Assembly: GCA_049487715.1 (NCBI GenBank)
Contig: CP150556.1
Coordinates: 310,001-374,000, forward strand
DNA from: Pycnococcus provasolii
Taxonomy: Eukaryota > Chlorophyta > Pseudoscourfieldiophyceae > Pseudoscourfieldiales
DNA: 64,000 nucleotides
Reading direction: 5' to 3'
Shown: piece by piece, positions 44,801 to 55,634 of the stretch
How positions within the stretch are numbered: the stretch's first letter is position 1
Layout of the letters: every line of letters begins with the position of its first letter
Translations under genes and position numbers: made by a program
The notes under the pieces: model-generated
Database searches by the model: none
What the model saw: the letters and a program-made list of their open reading frames with translations, nothing else
Told to the model about the DNA's origin: nothing

Positions 44801-47800
44801 TAGGATACTCCCTTCAAGGGAAACTTGGGTCAGGCGATTAAAATGCAAGATGGAAATGCTCAAATGAGTGCTCTGGATTATCGTGACTTCCAGGTTGCAT
44901 GCGAGCCTCAGTTGGGTACTCTAAATGTATCTCCAGACGTCACATTTACGTACACACCGTTTGAAGATAAATTTGGCGAAGATATTTTTTCGTTCCAGTA
45001 CTTCGACCAGAATGTGCTTGTGGATACACCTGGACAGAACGAGCTTCCACCCCAGGCGCAGCGACTGCTCGTTAAAGTTAAGATTGCTCCGAGAAATGAC
45101 GCCCCGCTGGTTGACCCTACGTACGAGATCCCGACGAGCTTGGTGCCAAATAAGGTGCCAGACGCAAATCAACGCAAGGGGCTGCCCACCGACCCGCCCC
45201 AGCGCCTTGTGCACATTCTCAAACCGGAGTCTGGCGTTGATGCTGATGGTGACAATCTCAGATACAGCATTATTTCGCCACCAAAACGTGGCGATGCAGA
45301 AATTTATGACACGAACACGCTGAGCTACATTCCATTCGCTTATGTTGAGGATGTTCGAGACGCATTAGAATACCGCGTGGATGACTGCGGCTTAGGCTTA
45401 GGGGACGCGAACGAGCTTCTGATTTGCAATCCAGAGACAAGAAAATGCGAAGTAGAGGCTGGAAAGGAAGAGAGAGCTAAGAGTGAGGGTGATAACCTAC
45501 CCATTGGGCGCGAATGCGCATTCCAAGACGGACAAATTACACTTTCTATTGGCAGTCCTGTTGGTCTACCACCGCCGCTGAAATCGATGGACATGAATAT
45601 TCTTGAAGACGCTGTGCTCATTGGGCACCTGCGGCGCGGTTCGCTCCCCGCAGAGCTCACGTCGTCTGACGTGCGTTACAAGATAGCCCGCGGCCGCCAA
45701 CCCAAACATGGCAAGGTGGAGATACTCTGCAACAAAATGGATTGTCCGCTAACACAGGATGGAATCGTCGACGACAGCTTTGATATGGGCGCATATCGAT
45801 ATACACCGGATTCTCACTGGAGCGGAGAAGATTCCTTTGCTTTCGGCCTTGTCAGTAGCAATGATGATTACGATGCAATTAACCCTGATCCGGTGGCTGA
45901 GGTGAAGATCATCGTTACACCCGTGAACGATGCTCCGTCGGTGCTTAATGATGCAAGTTTGGAACGCGCAGAGGAGGCTCTTGGTGTGCTCAACGTGATT
46001 GACAAGGTTGTAAGCGGTAGTCCGAAACCGCTCATGCAACGGCCGCAATCGAACAATGCACAGCTCAACGAAATACTCGGAAACTTCAAACGCGTGAATG
46101 AGACTCTCGCTCGACTTGCTGGCGCCCCTATGAGATTGCCACCAGGTCAAGAGCCAAGCACTCCCTTACGCAGCGCGAAGACGCTCGAGTTTGCGCTGAA
46201 GCGTTACGGACGCATCTGGATTATCGCGGAGGACAATGACAGTGCAGATCTAGAAATTGCCCTGCGTGTGGCACCTCAGCATGGAACGCTTTTCTTGAAA
46301 TTGGGCGAGAATAACACTGACCCGGATCCCTACTATGATGTCTGGACACCTGAAGTCAAGAAGATGCCAATGGTGAAGCGTAAGATTCGCAACAAAGCAC
46401 TGGGAGGACAGGAGCGCACCTACCACGTATATCAAGCATGGTTTCAGGTCAATGCTCTCTTGCGCGGTTCCCCTCTTGAGCTTCTTCAGTTCAATATCAC
46501 GGACGACGAGGGTGCCATGACAGTTGCACAGATTCCTGTGTCTGTACCTTGTTCACCTGGTTATCACGTTTCAGGCGACGACAACGAGGTTTGCACGCCA
46601 TGTGCGCGTGGCACATTTGCGCCGCGGAAAGAAATGATTCGGTGCTCTCTTTGCATCGAAGGATATTCTTCAAAGGAGGGCTCCAAAGCTTGTGATCCGT
46701 GCCCACTTAATACATACGCAGAGAAAAAAGGCGCCCCGAAATGCTCGAGCTGCCCGGCGAATGCCGATGGCGGGGGAACAAGTGTCACGCTCACGATCGG
46801 CTCCACGAATCGAACGGCGTGTGTGTGCGCACCAGCAATCGCTCCTGAGCTGACGCGCGAGTACGATGAGGAGGGAAGATTGGTTTCCGAGCGCGCGATG
46901 TACGAAGATGGCATGCGAGGCTACTACGGATCACCTGGGGGACAGTGTCTACCATGTCCAGGGCCCGGTCCGCAACCTGATGGAAAGCGTGTGCCAGAGT
47001 GGACGATGTGCAACAGCCATGCCATGCGATGGCCGGTAAGTCGTTCTGGCTTCTTCGTCGAGATTCCACGTGGACTTCCACCATCCCCACCGCCAGGCAT
47101 GCAGCCAGAAATAGCTCCGATTTCAGAGAAGGTGATCACGCGCGAGTGCTTCCCGACAAAGGCTTGCCCAGACCACGGAGGAGATCTAGTCAAGATGCTC
47201 GCGCAGCCATGTGGCACCGGTTATGACGGCATCGCATGCTCGGACTGCGCGAACGACTATTACCGATTCCGGGGAGTTTGCAACGAGTGTCCTGAAAATG
47301 CCACAGCCTGGTTCACTATATGGGTCATGATCCTCATCGCCATCGCCGTTCCCGCGGCTTTCAGGTTCTCGAATATGCTTCAGCGCATGCCGAGCTTTAA
47401 CCAGATAATCAACCTTACGCAGATGATTGGTGTGTACGGATTGATGGCACTTAATTTTGTCGGCCCGCTCAAGTGGCTCGTCGAAAATATTTCAATCTTC
47501 AACTTCGACCTAGCACTCGTGCACCCAGGGTGTGTGGTGTCTGGCTTCACGTGGGATCGCAAGTGGGTTGGCTCACTTGCATTTCCTTTGCCATTTGTTG
47601 CTATACTTTTGGGCAATATCGCGCGCATCTGGCTCACAAGCAAGTTTGCTGAGCGGTATGGCACGTTCCTCATAGAGCACTTACCTGAATGGTTTATGCA
47701 TCCTGGAACGCAATTCAGGCGTAGCGCCACGAAATCTCCCTCGAAGGACGTCGAGGGTGCCTCCACAAACGGGAGTGGCGGCGGTTCAGCAGAAGAAGGC

Positions 47801-50210
47801 AAAAAAGATGACGATCACGATCACGACGACAATGGACTTCTTGCACAAGGCTTTAAGAAAGTTGTCCTTTTTTTGAGATCTATGGCGATGCCGTTTTGCT
47901 ACCCGCTTCACACCGACGACTTAAGCAAGAGGATTCGCTCAAATCTCCGCTCTGGCTTGGCGCTTGCCAAATTTGCCTTTGTGCCGTTGACACTTACACT
48001 TGTCGAGTTCGTGGACTGCAATCAAGACGTTAGCACGGGGCGCTATTTCCTTGAGTCTGAGCCAACGATCGAGTGCTTTGTCTTAGACAGGAGCAAATAT
48101 GTATGGGCGGAAATGCTTCCAGTATTCATTTTTTTCGTCATCTTTTACCCCGTTTGTCTACTTGGCGGCTTCGTGTGGATAATGTATTCTGCTCGCGGCA
48201 ATCTCAACTCGCCCGCCGTTAAAGATGTGCTAGGTTTTATTACACAGCACTACAACGCAAAATACTATTATTTTGGTATGGCAAACGAAAAGATTTTGTT
48301 CGAGAGAGACATCTCAGATCCAAATTCTCACCACAACACACCACAAACCACCCACCTTCCACTATAAACATACAGAGGTCGTATCGATGGTACGAAGGGC
48401 AAGCGTCATGATTACCATGGTGATGTTCACCGGAGCAGAGCAATCTGCATCAATGCGGCAGGCTGTCGTGAGTACGCTAATCAACTTCACCACCCTCATT
48501 ATAAACCAGCGCACGAAGCCGCATAGATTACCCTGGCTAAATCGTCTTGAGGCAGGATCACAGCTAACTGAGCTGCTTGTGCTGCTGACGGGTCTCATTA
48601 CGATCAGCAGAAAAACAAGCGGCCAGTTTGGGTACGATATGGGTTTGTTCACCACAATCGTCACCTTGGCGCAGTACGGCTGTATCCTCTTCGCGTGCGC
48701 GGTTGAATGGAATGAGAAGAGTGGATTCTTTGATCATCAACAAGACTCTGTGGCAAATGTTATGAGAGAAATGAGGAAGAGTGCGGCGAAACGCGAGCAT
48801 AAGTATAGACAATATGAGAAATTGAGCGAAACTTTGGTGAAGAAGGCCAAGAAGGGAAATCTCAATGAAGCTTATGCGTATAAAATCATCGCTAAAATTC
48901 TCCGCGATTTCGCACCCGACGAAAAGACGCGTAATGCAAAGGTGAAGAAGCTCATTACATTTTTCCCGGTGATGACAGAACGCGTGGAAGAATTGTTGAA
49001 TGCTCTGCATGAATTTGAAAAAAATCCCCACGTCGCCGAAGCGAAGGAATCTGTGGAGAGATGCGCGAGAGATGTCAAGGACGGTCTTCACAAGGTGATC
49101 AGAGGTTCGGCCAGCAAGTTTTGGGCCGTTGTCAAGGCGCACGAATTTGCACGGATGCTTCTTGCTAGGCGTAGTGCCTTCCGTGTGCTTACCGGTGCCG
49201 CGATTCGACAGAGCCAGGATACGGCAACGTCGCAAGACGTATTCGAGCGTAAGGAGATAGTACTGATGCATCACGAGAACATAAAGACGGCAGAAAGTGA
49301 CGAAGAAGCAAAACTTTTAATGCAGAGGTTGCTCGTAGATCTGTCGATTCTGCTGCGAACTATCGATAAGCTGCTGAGCATAGCTGGGGTCAGAGGGAAT
49401 GGTGAGACCGACGGTGCAAGCAGCAGCACCAAATTAGATGCACGTGAGATGCTTTTCTCTGCGATTCCGCCTTCCCGCAAGGACATCTACAAGAAGTGGT
49501 TCTCAGGAGAGGAACGTTCAAAAACTTGGAAGGATTTTGTCGAGCAAACTACCCAAAAGCAGTGCCTCGAAACTCTGATGGATCTTAAGGATGCTCTTGA
49601 GAAGATCAGCACGAAGGCGAAACAGGTGGAAGACGATGCGTTCAATGCGGGCAAGATCCATCGCCTGCCGTCGAAGCTGCGTGAGGGAACTAGTGTGCAT
49701 ACAAATGCGTTGTCAGCCACAACGAGTGCAGACGCGGAGAGCGGGGTTATACCGCCGCTAAGCCGTTTTGAGGCTTCGCGATGCCTTGAAGAGATCAACG
49801 AAATCAACAAGCCCAGGCAGGCGATCACTCTAACGCGTGGTGGTAGCAGGCCGGTGCATCATGCGTTGGAGCCAAAGTACCGCACTCAGATGATGGAGAG
49901 CCTGGCTCGCAGCATGGGAACATCAGAAGCATACGATAAGCTTCAGAAGATTATCAATATAGACAGTCAGCTCGACGAAGACGACGACGACGTTGGCGTG
50001 GCTATTCGCCACGGCATTGATACCGCATGTGAAGATATGTTGTATCCTCACCGACGTCGCGCGATCGATTCCGACGACCGACAGGAGAGTTTTGGTATCA
50101 TCACTCGTGATCGCAGTAGGACGGAGGCTAATGGAGGCTGGAACACGGTAGCCGTGGGTGCGAAAGCGGCTGGTCAACTGAGGACGCGCAATCGTGCTCA
50201 AACGGTGTGA
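32865..50210 (+). CDS. Giant double-module receptor-like protein (6 exons, 5607 aa)
   Basis: Exons: 32865-37145, 37288-37346, 37423-42602, 42703-44699, 44804-48275, 48376-50210. Introns are 76-142 nt and the summed CDS is an exact multiple of three. Domain order, approximate residues: signal peptide 1-22; proline run 178-189; repeats ending in a dockerin-like pair (DTNNDGNLADPADS and DVDGDMIVTSLDMY, 665-725); Thr/Pro linker 746-841; five Calx-beta-like repeats about 845-1580; tandem cadherin-like repeats 1750-2560; Cys-rich GCC2/GCC3-like stalk 2569-2780; multi-pass membrane block 2784-3290; cytoplasmic segment; one more hydrophobic helix near 3790; then a second cadherin-like array (from IHEDTPFKGNLG), a second Cys stalk 4419-4675, a second membrane block and a 500-aa cytoplasmic tail. 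Both membrane blocks contain the same Y(Y/W)(W/F)E(I/V)...(L/V)R(K/R) turn. It is probably an adhesion/mechanosensory surface receptor; function unproven. Confidence 0.85.
37146..37287 (+). other. Intron 1 of the giant gene
   Basis: GTGCGT donor, CTAAC-containing branch region (CCCTAACTCTTACCCACTCGCCAG), phase 0. Splicing joins the two halves of the fifth Calx-beta repeat (ISPVT to IKLTPDDQ). Confidence 0.85.
48276..48375 (+). other. Intron 5 of the giant gene
   Basis: GTATGG donor, AACATACAG acceptor, phase 1. It restores KYYYFEVVSMVRR, which parallels DYYWWEIMAFLRK made by the intron 3 junction in module 1. The two paralogous sites are split at the same codon. Confidence 0.85.
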
Positions 50211-50305
50211 GGATGCTGCGCATTTTGGAACAAAATACTGGGAGATTTGAATGGTTTAATTTGTGTCACATCTATTTGTTTCAAAAATATCGTTTAGTAG
50301 GTCCA

Positions 50306-50898
50306 TCAGGCGAACGGATTGTTTGCAGAGTACGTAATGGACGGTGCCGCCTGTTGTTGTGCTATTGTTGTCATCGTCGGCGCACCCATGCTGCTCGCAG
50401 GCAGACCTGTGCTTGCCGGGGTGGTCTGAGGAAAAGATGGCATGCCCGACGCAGCTTGAGACATCGGTGCGATTTGAGGCTGGGAGGACATCATGCCCGA
50501 TGTCACGTTTGGAGGTGGCATGGCCATGTTCGTGCCCATGCCATTACCAAACGCTGCCGCGTTGCTCGGAGGTTGCATACCTGGCGCGCTTGTGGTGAAC
50601 GGCGTGGATGTGACGACTTTCGTCTTTGGTAGACCGAGGTCAGATCCAAGATTGCTGAATGGATCTGGGGCTTCGGAGGCTGCTGCCATCTGTTGTGCTC
50701 CCGGCGCTGGGCTCATACCCATGCCCATGCCGCCGCTGCCCGCCGCGGCGCTGCTCGGAGGCTGCATGCCCATGCCCGTGCTCATGCCCATGCCCGTGCT
50801 CATGCCCATGCCCACGCCGCCAACACCGCCAGCCATAGCGTTTGGAGGCTGCATGCCCATGCCCATGCCGCCAACACCCGCCATAGCGTTTGGAGGCT

Positions 50899-50929
<31 letters not shown>

Positions 50930-51132
50930 TATACCTACACCGCCCGCCATAGCGTTTGGAGGCTGCATGCCCATGCCCATGCCCATGCCCGCGCCTACAC
51001 CGCCCGCCATAGCGTTTGGAGGCTGCATGCCCATGCCCATGCCCATGCCCGCGCCTACACCGCCCGCCATAGCGTTTGGAGGCTGCATGCCCATGCCCGC
51101 GCCTACACCGCCCGCCATAGCGTTTGGAGGCT

Positions 51133-51176
<44 letters not shown>

Positions 51177-52603
51177 GCGCCTACACCGCCCGCCATAGCG
51201 TTTGGAGGCTGCATGCCCATGCCCATGCCGCCACCGACCGCCGTTGCGCTGCTCGGAGGCTGCATACCCATGCCTGTACCCATGCCCATACCCGTGCTCA
51301 TGCCCATGCCAGCACCGCCCGCCATTGCATTCGGAGGCTGCATACTCATGCCACTTGACATACCCACAGCATGGCCTCCCATACCAAACACGCTCGGCGC
51401 TGAATATCTAGCAGGTCCCATCACACCGCCTGTCTGAGGTGCCCCTCCATAGCTTGGTGGTGGACTTGGCGACGCGGCGAAAAGATCTTCATCCAACTCG
51501 CCAAGACGCGCCACGCCCGTTTTAAGTTTGGGCGAATTCGATTCAGATTCGTCAAACGCATCTACCCCTGCGGTAGAAGCTGTCGTTGGTGCCATCGACA
51601 ATGCGAATGGATCTGCCGTTTGCGCCGTTGACGCCGGTGCCATTGACGATGTGAATGGATCTGCGGGCGCCGCCGGGGCTGGTGCTGGTGCACCGAATGC
51701 AGCGAAGGAGTTGTCTGCAGGCGCCGCCGGGGCTGGTGCTGGTGCACCGAATGCAGCGAAGGAGTTGTCTGCGGGCGCCGCCGGGGCTGAAGCTGGTGCA
51801 CCGAATGCAGCGAAGGAGTTGTCTGCAGGCGCCGCCGGGGCTGGTGCTGGTGCACCGAATGCAGCGAAGGAGTTGTCTGCAGGCGCCGCCGGGGTGAAGG
51901 ACGCTTCTGGAGGCGGTTGTTGGCTCGTAAATCCTGATCCGAAAGAACCGAAGTCAACAGGAGCCGAAGTTGAAGCTGCCGTGCCATCGCCAAACGCGCC
52001 CGCAAAGTCGGTCCCGAATCCATGCGTCACCTGTTGCGTCTGCTGCACCACGCGCGTTTGCGCCGGCGCCGGCACCTGCGCCGATGACTGTGCTACCTGC
52101 GCAGTTGGCTGTCCAAGCCACCTCTTTCGAACAAACACTTCCGAGATGAAGGCTTTTGTTCGCTGGCGCTCTTTGCCGTTGGGCAGTGGGAAGTCGTGTG
52201 GCTCCCAGCTTGCAAGCCACGTCTCAAGCGCTTTGCCGTTTCCCTGACGCTGCAGCGCAGCCACCTCCGCGGCAGAAAACGTAGCCATGGAAATGGATTT
52301 GACCTTGAACTGAAGCTCGCGGTGAAGGCCGGAGCAAGCTGTGCATACGAACGTTCCAAAATCCGTGCCTGTGCGTGTGTGTGCGTGTGCGTGTGTGTGT
52401 TTGCGTCATGACAAGTGAGTATATGTTTCTTAATTCGTCGTTTCGTTCGCGCGTTTCTCGCGTGCTGGTCTTGATGAGCACGTACACACATACTGCGGCC
52501 CTAGTGCTTCGCAGGTGAAGCACCGTTTGTTGAAGCTCTCCTTGAGCATGGCCCTGATCATCTTCTCGTGCTTCGCCTCGAGCGCCTTGCTGGCCATGGC
52601 CAT
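50306..52603 (-). CDS. ArfGAP-domain protein with GMGMQPPN repeats (AGFG/ArfGAP-like, 2 exons)
   Basis: Exon 1 is 52486-52603 and exon 2 is 50306-52368; intron 52370-52485 region (GTACGT...CGCACAG, ending at 52369, phase 1) splits the zinc finger. Spliced, the finger is C28-x2-C31-x16-C48-x2-C51 (RCFTC ... FVCTACSGLHREL), followed by QFKVKSISMATFSAAEV, so the GAP domain is complete with its Arg after the finger (HRE). The protein is 726 aa. After the GAP domain come repeated ADNSFAAFGAPAP units, DPF tripeptides (AP2-ear type), about 250 residues of GMGMQPPNAMAGGVGAG repeats, and a terminal NPFA that could bind EH domains. Such proteins stimulate Arf GTP hydrolysis during vesicle formation; the DPF/NPF motifs suggest an endocytic role. 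ATG 52603 begins MAMASKALEAKHEKM. Confidence 0.88.
50705..51330 (-). repeat. Coding minisatellite (Gly-Met/PPNA)
   Basis: Imperfect tandem units alternate GCCCATGCCCAT hexamers with a constant CCATAGCGTTTGGAGGCTGC block. Unit number and length vary. It encodes the GMGMQPPNAMAGG array and produces long spurious ORFs on the plus strand. Confidence 0.9.
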
Positions 52604-53306
52604 GGCGCTAGTGCCTGTGCTGGCGTAGGGTGGTAGGTTTGAAGTTGGGTGCGGGAAAGGAGTGCGGGAAGGGGAAGGGGAGGGGAGGGATGGGCGCGAG
52701 GGAACGGAGAAGGGAGGGGGAGGTTGCCGGTTCGCCTTCCGCCCTTCCCTTCCCTCCTCCCTTCTCCAACAATACAGTACAACACGGCAAGGCATCCACG
52801 TGGGGACCCGCGGTTGACCACCTTCCAGGCCGGAGAGGGCAGGTGGCCATGGCGCCGGAATGGCCGGAAGGCCTCCGCGGACGCGGGGGACCCTCGCGCG
52901 ATAGGACGAAGGTGCGCATACCTGGTGCGCATCTGGCTGGGGAGAGGGAGACCTAGTTGGTGAGTGGGAGGTGGTCTGCTTCGTTCCTCCCGGCCCAGGT
53001 GCTGTGCTCCCCTGTCCCCTGTGACGCCATACATGGAACCCTGAGGGGAATTGTGAGTTGTCCCTTCGCCGTTTGTCCCCCAGTCCCCCTCCCTCCTCCT
53101 CCGAGACCGATGCCGAGGGGAAGGAAGGGAAGGGGTCAGAGCAGGACGGGGAGTTGGTAGGGTTGTTCTTCCTCGCCCGCCCCCCCCTCCCCCCTCCCCC
53201 CCCCCCACACACCAATACCACATAAAAACATCTCGCCATCACTCGCACGCAACGCAACCAACGTGACCGATAACACACGCACATAACCAAGGAAAAAGAG
53301 CGAAAT
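52604..53306. other. Divergent intergenic region
   Basis: About 700 bp with G-rich and C-rich low complexity (GGGGAAGGGGAGGGGAGGG near 52669-52687; C runs at 53180-53208). Open frames here are compositional. It should hold promoters for the ArfGAP gene and the 208-aa gene. Confidence 0.45.
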
Positions 53307-53933
53307 ATGGCGAGCGACCTGCGCCAGGCGCTATTCAGGCAACTAGAGCAGGACGCCACGGATAACAGGTCCAATGCGCAAGCGACGACGTCAGAGGCGG
53401 CGCGCTTCCAACAGGAAAAACTCGCAACAGATGCGAGGGGTGTGAAATCAACAGGGGCACGCGGCACCTCTGCTGGGGCGTCCGGACTTGCGCTCGACGC
53501 GCGTGAAGACGGTGCGAACAAGGCGAGCAAAGCGAGGGAGCTGCACACGCCGGACTCGCTCTACGCCGCATGCCGCCGGGCAGTCATCTCGCCAGGTGAG
53601 CCGCATAGGCGTTCTGTGGAGTCGCTGCCGCGACAAAACGAGCTAATAGAGACGCCGCCTCGACTACCACCACCTCTCAGGGCTCGCGCGGACGACGATG
53701 AAGACGTCCAGCGACCGCCCAAAATGCCGCGCGGCGTGGTGGACGGCGTGGATGCCTCGGGAACGCGCGAGCGTGCTGAGGAACTGCTCCGCGAGCACCT
53801 GAAGCACTGGCGCAGCGTTCGCGAATACTTCAAACAACGCGCAAAGGATAAGGCAAAAATGTACAGCGAGCGTATGCGCATCTTATGTGAACCCCCACTC
53901 ACACCCAAGGCACCGCCAAGGGAAGAGACGTAA
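53307..53933 (+). CDS. Hypothetical hydrophilic protein, 208 aa
   Basis: Starts at ATG 53307 (MASDLRQALFRQLEQDATDN). Mostly disordered (Ala/Arg/Asp/Glu/Pro) with an N-terminal helix, a short conserved-looking patch LHTPDSLYAACRRAVISPGE, a Pro-rich RLPPPLRARADDDEDVQRPP and a C-terminal amphipathic helix (RAEELLREHLKHWRSVREYF KQRAKDKAKMYSERM). No family is recognised. The terminal helix could be a coiled-coil or complex-binding segment. No targeting peptide or membrane span. Confidence 0.6.
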   Translation: MASDLRQALFRQLEQDATDNRSNAQATTSEAARFQQEKLATDARGVKSTGARGTSAGASGLALDAREDGANKASKARELHTPDSLYAACRRAVISPGEPHRRSVESLPRQNELIETPPRLPPPLRARADDDEDVQRPPKMPRGVVDGVDASGTRERAEELLREHLKHWRSVREYFKQRAKDKAKMYSERMRILCEPPLTPKAPPREET

Positions 53934-53991
53934 TCGTGATATTCACTTCAAACCACATCAAAAAAACAAAAACAAATAACTTTTAGTTTAT

Positions 53992-54489
53992 TTACTCGTC
54001 CGAGCGAGCAGCAGTCAGTGCGCGGACGTCAGTTAGCAAGGCACGAGCTTCGGTGAGACCTTCCTCGGCACGACGCACGGCTACATCTGCGTTGTGCCCG
54101 TCGGTGCGTGCAAGAGATATTGCGTCGCTCAGCTTGTCGAGTGCGGACGACATCTTCGACGTGGCATCCTCGAGGCTGTCCGCGTTTTCGCCCGATGCGA
54201 GTGAGGCAACGAGCGTCGTCGCGTCGATGGCGCCACGGTATGCGACGTCGAGGGACGCGAGTGACCGTGTCTTGCTCGTATCGTCGGTAAGGCCAACCAC
54301 AGGTCGTACCTGCCGCCTTGCCCGTGGTTGCCCGGACACTTTTGACAGGAAGAACGGCCGGTTCTCCGGCGTTGCACTTGCCACAGTCGTTATCTGTGTT
54401 CGTCGTCGCCGCCGCACGTTTCTTGTCGCGCTGTGTGCTTCGTGTCTGACAGTTTGCGTGTTGGTGATCACGTATGCGCCCGCCATCAT
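53992..54489 (-). CDS. Probable organelle-targeted helical protein, 165 aa
   Basis: From ATG 54489 (MMAGAYVITNTQTV). The first about 50 residues are Arg/Thr/Ser-rich without acids (SATRNVRRRRRTQITTVASA), as in plastid or mitochondrial transit peptides. The mature part is helical: ATTLVASLASGENADSLEDA, ALDKLSDAISLARTDGHNAD and EEGLTEARALLTDVRALTAA. No known domain. Its stop lies 59 bp past the convergent stop of the 208-aa gene. Confidence 0.55.
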   Translation of the reverse strand: MMAGAYVITNTQTVRHEAHSATRNVRRRRRTQITTVASATPENRPFFLSKVSGQPRARRQVRPVVGLTDDTSKTRSLASLDVAYRGAIDATTLVASLASGENADSLEDATSKMSSALDKLSDAISLARTDGHNADVAVRRAEEGLTEARALLTDVRALTAARSDE

Positions 54490-54754
54490 CGCCCGGCGTG
54501 GTGTTCTTTTCACGATGGGAGTGAGTCGGACGGACGGGCTGGCTGGATAGTCGTTGGATTCCGTCGGACTCCCCCGACTGATCCGCAATTATCCCCTACG
54601 ATTCTACCACCATCATAGGCCGACCAAACATCCGCCGAACGGGCCGAGGACTGGGCAGGCGGTCCTGCGTCTCGCCAGTCTACCACCCTAAACCCCGCAC
54701 GGCGGCACCTCCGACCCTCACTCACTCCCACGGTAACGCGCGTCCAAAATTAAA

Positions 54755-55588
54755 ATGAGCACCGCGCCGACGCGACGGCTGCGCACGACGACGACGACAC
54801 ACGAGGACGACGACACGCCCGCCGAGACTCCAAAGTCACAAACCAGCAGTCATGCACGCACTGCCGTTTGGCGTGCTGTGGCAGTGCTCACGCTCGTCCT
54901 TGCGATCTTCGCTTGTTACACGCTCGCGCCGAAGATAAGAGCGGGCGGAGCGCAGCGCACGGTGTCACGCGCAGAGCTCGCGCGTCACGACGGCAAGGAT
55001 GGCAGGCCCATCTGGCTCAGTGTTGGTGGCGAGGTCTTCGATGTGAGTGACGGTGCCAAGCACTACGGCCCTGGCGGAGGTTACTCGTTCTTCGCGGCAA
55101 CCGATGGCACGCGCGCATACATCACCGGCGAGTTCGAGAAGGAGATTAACGACAACATCGACGACTTCACCGACGAGCAGTGCCTGGGAGTGGTTGACTG
55201 GGCAAAGTTTTACCACGAAACCTACAAGTTCGTTGGTGTTCTCGCCGGTGGCGCATTCTTCGACAACTCTGGAACGCCCACGGCACGGCGTGTCTCGCTG
55301 CTTTCGCGCGCGGACTCCGCCAAAGCAGCTCAGGCTCTCGCGAAGGAGCAGGAGAAGCAGTTCCCTGCGTGCTCGTCGCGCTGGACACAGCAGGATGGCG
55401 GCACCGTCTGGTGCGATGCTGGCGAGTACCCTCGCCGCATCGACAAGCCGTCCGCTCCGGGCGGTGTTGTGGCGGAGAGGTGCGCGTGCTTCTCGGACGT
55501 GGGAGTTAATGACCAGAGGCGACTGTACGACGGATGCGCGCCACACAGCTCGAAGTGCTCAACTTCCAAGCCGAAAACAAATGTATGA
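54755..55588 (+). CDS. Neuferricin-like MAPR heme-binding protein
   Basis: A 277-aa type II membrane or secreted protein. A hydrophobic span at about 32-52 (AVAVLTLVLAIFACYTLAP) follows a Thr/Asp-rich cytosolic start. The cytochrome-b5-like MAPR domain follows at 68-165: VSRAELARHDGKDGRPIWLS VGGEVFDVS, KHYGPGGGYSFFAATDGTRA Y, and EINDNIDDFTDEQCLGVVDW. The axial Tyr of the MAPR group lies in KHYGPGG. The C-terminal Cys-rich region (FPACSSRW, GTVWCD, ERCACF) is specific to neuferricin/CYB5D2. Known members bind heme and promote neuronal differentiation in animals; the algal role is unknown. A TGTAA occurs about 15 nt after the stop. Confidence 0.88.
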   Translation: MSTAPTRRLRTTTTTHEDDDTPAETPKSQTSSHARTAVWRAVAVLTLVLAIFACYTLAPKIRAGGAQRTVSRAELARHDGKDGRPIWLSVGGEVFDVSDGAKHYGPGGGYSFFAATDGTRAYITGEFEKEINDNIDDFTDEQCLGVVDWAKFYHETYKFVGVLAGGAFFDNSGTPTARRVSLLSRADSAKAAQALAKEQEKQFPACSSRWTQQDGGTVWCDAGEYPRRIDKPSAPGGVVAERCACFSDVGVNDQRRLYDGCAPHSSKCSTSKPKTNV

Positions 55589-55634
55589 TAATAAATGTTG
55601 TAAAATGCTTCTTTTAACTTACTACTACTGCTGC

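Noticed and set aside
48273-48375. An ATG-type start making the last part of the giant gene a separate gene
   Set aside because: The frame before 48376 lies in a GTATGG...ACAG intron, and splicing joins two halves of a conserved membrane turn.
50493-51437. Plus-strand open frame encoding Met-Pro repeats
   Set aside because: It is the antisense of the GMGM/PPNA minisatellite in the ArfGAP gene, whose frame is supported by the zinc-finger exon.
51528-52247. Plus-strand Ala/Gly-rich open frame
   Set aside because: Antisense of the ADNSFAAFGAPAP repeats of the ArfGAP protein.
52604-53548. Minus-strand open frame upstream of the ArfGAP exon 1
   Set aside because: Composition follows the G/C-rich low-complexity promoter, and the ArfGAP alignment begins at the MAMASKALEAKHEKM start.
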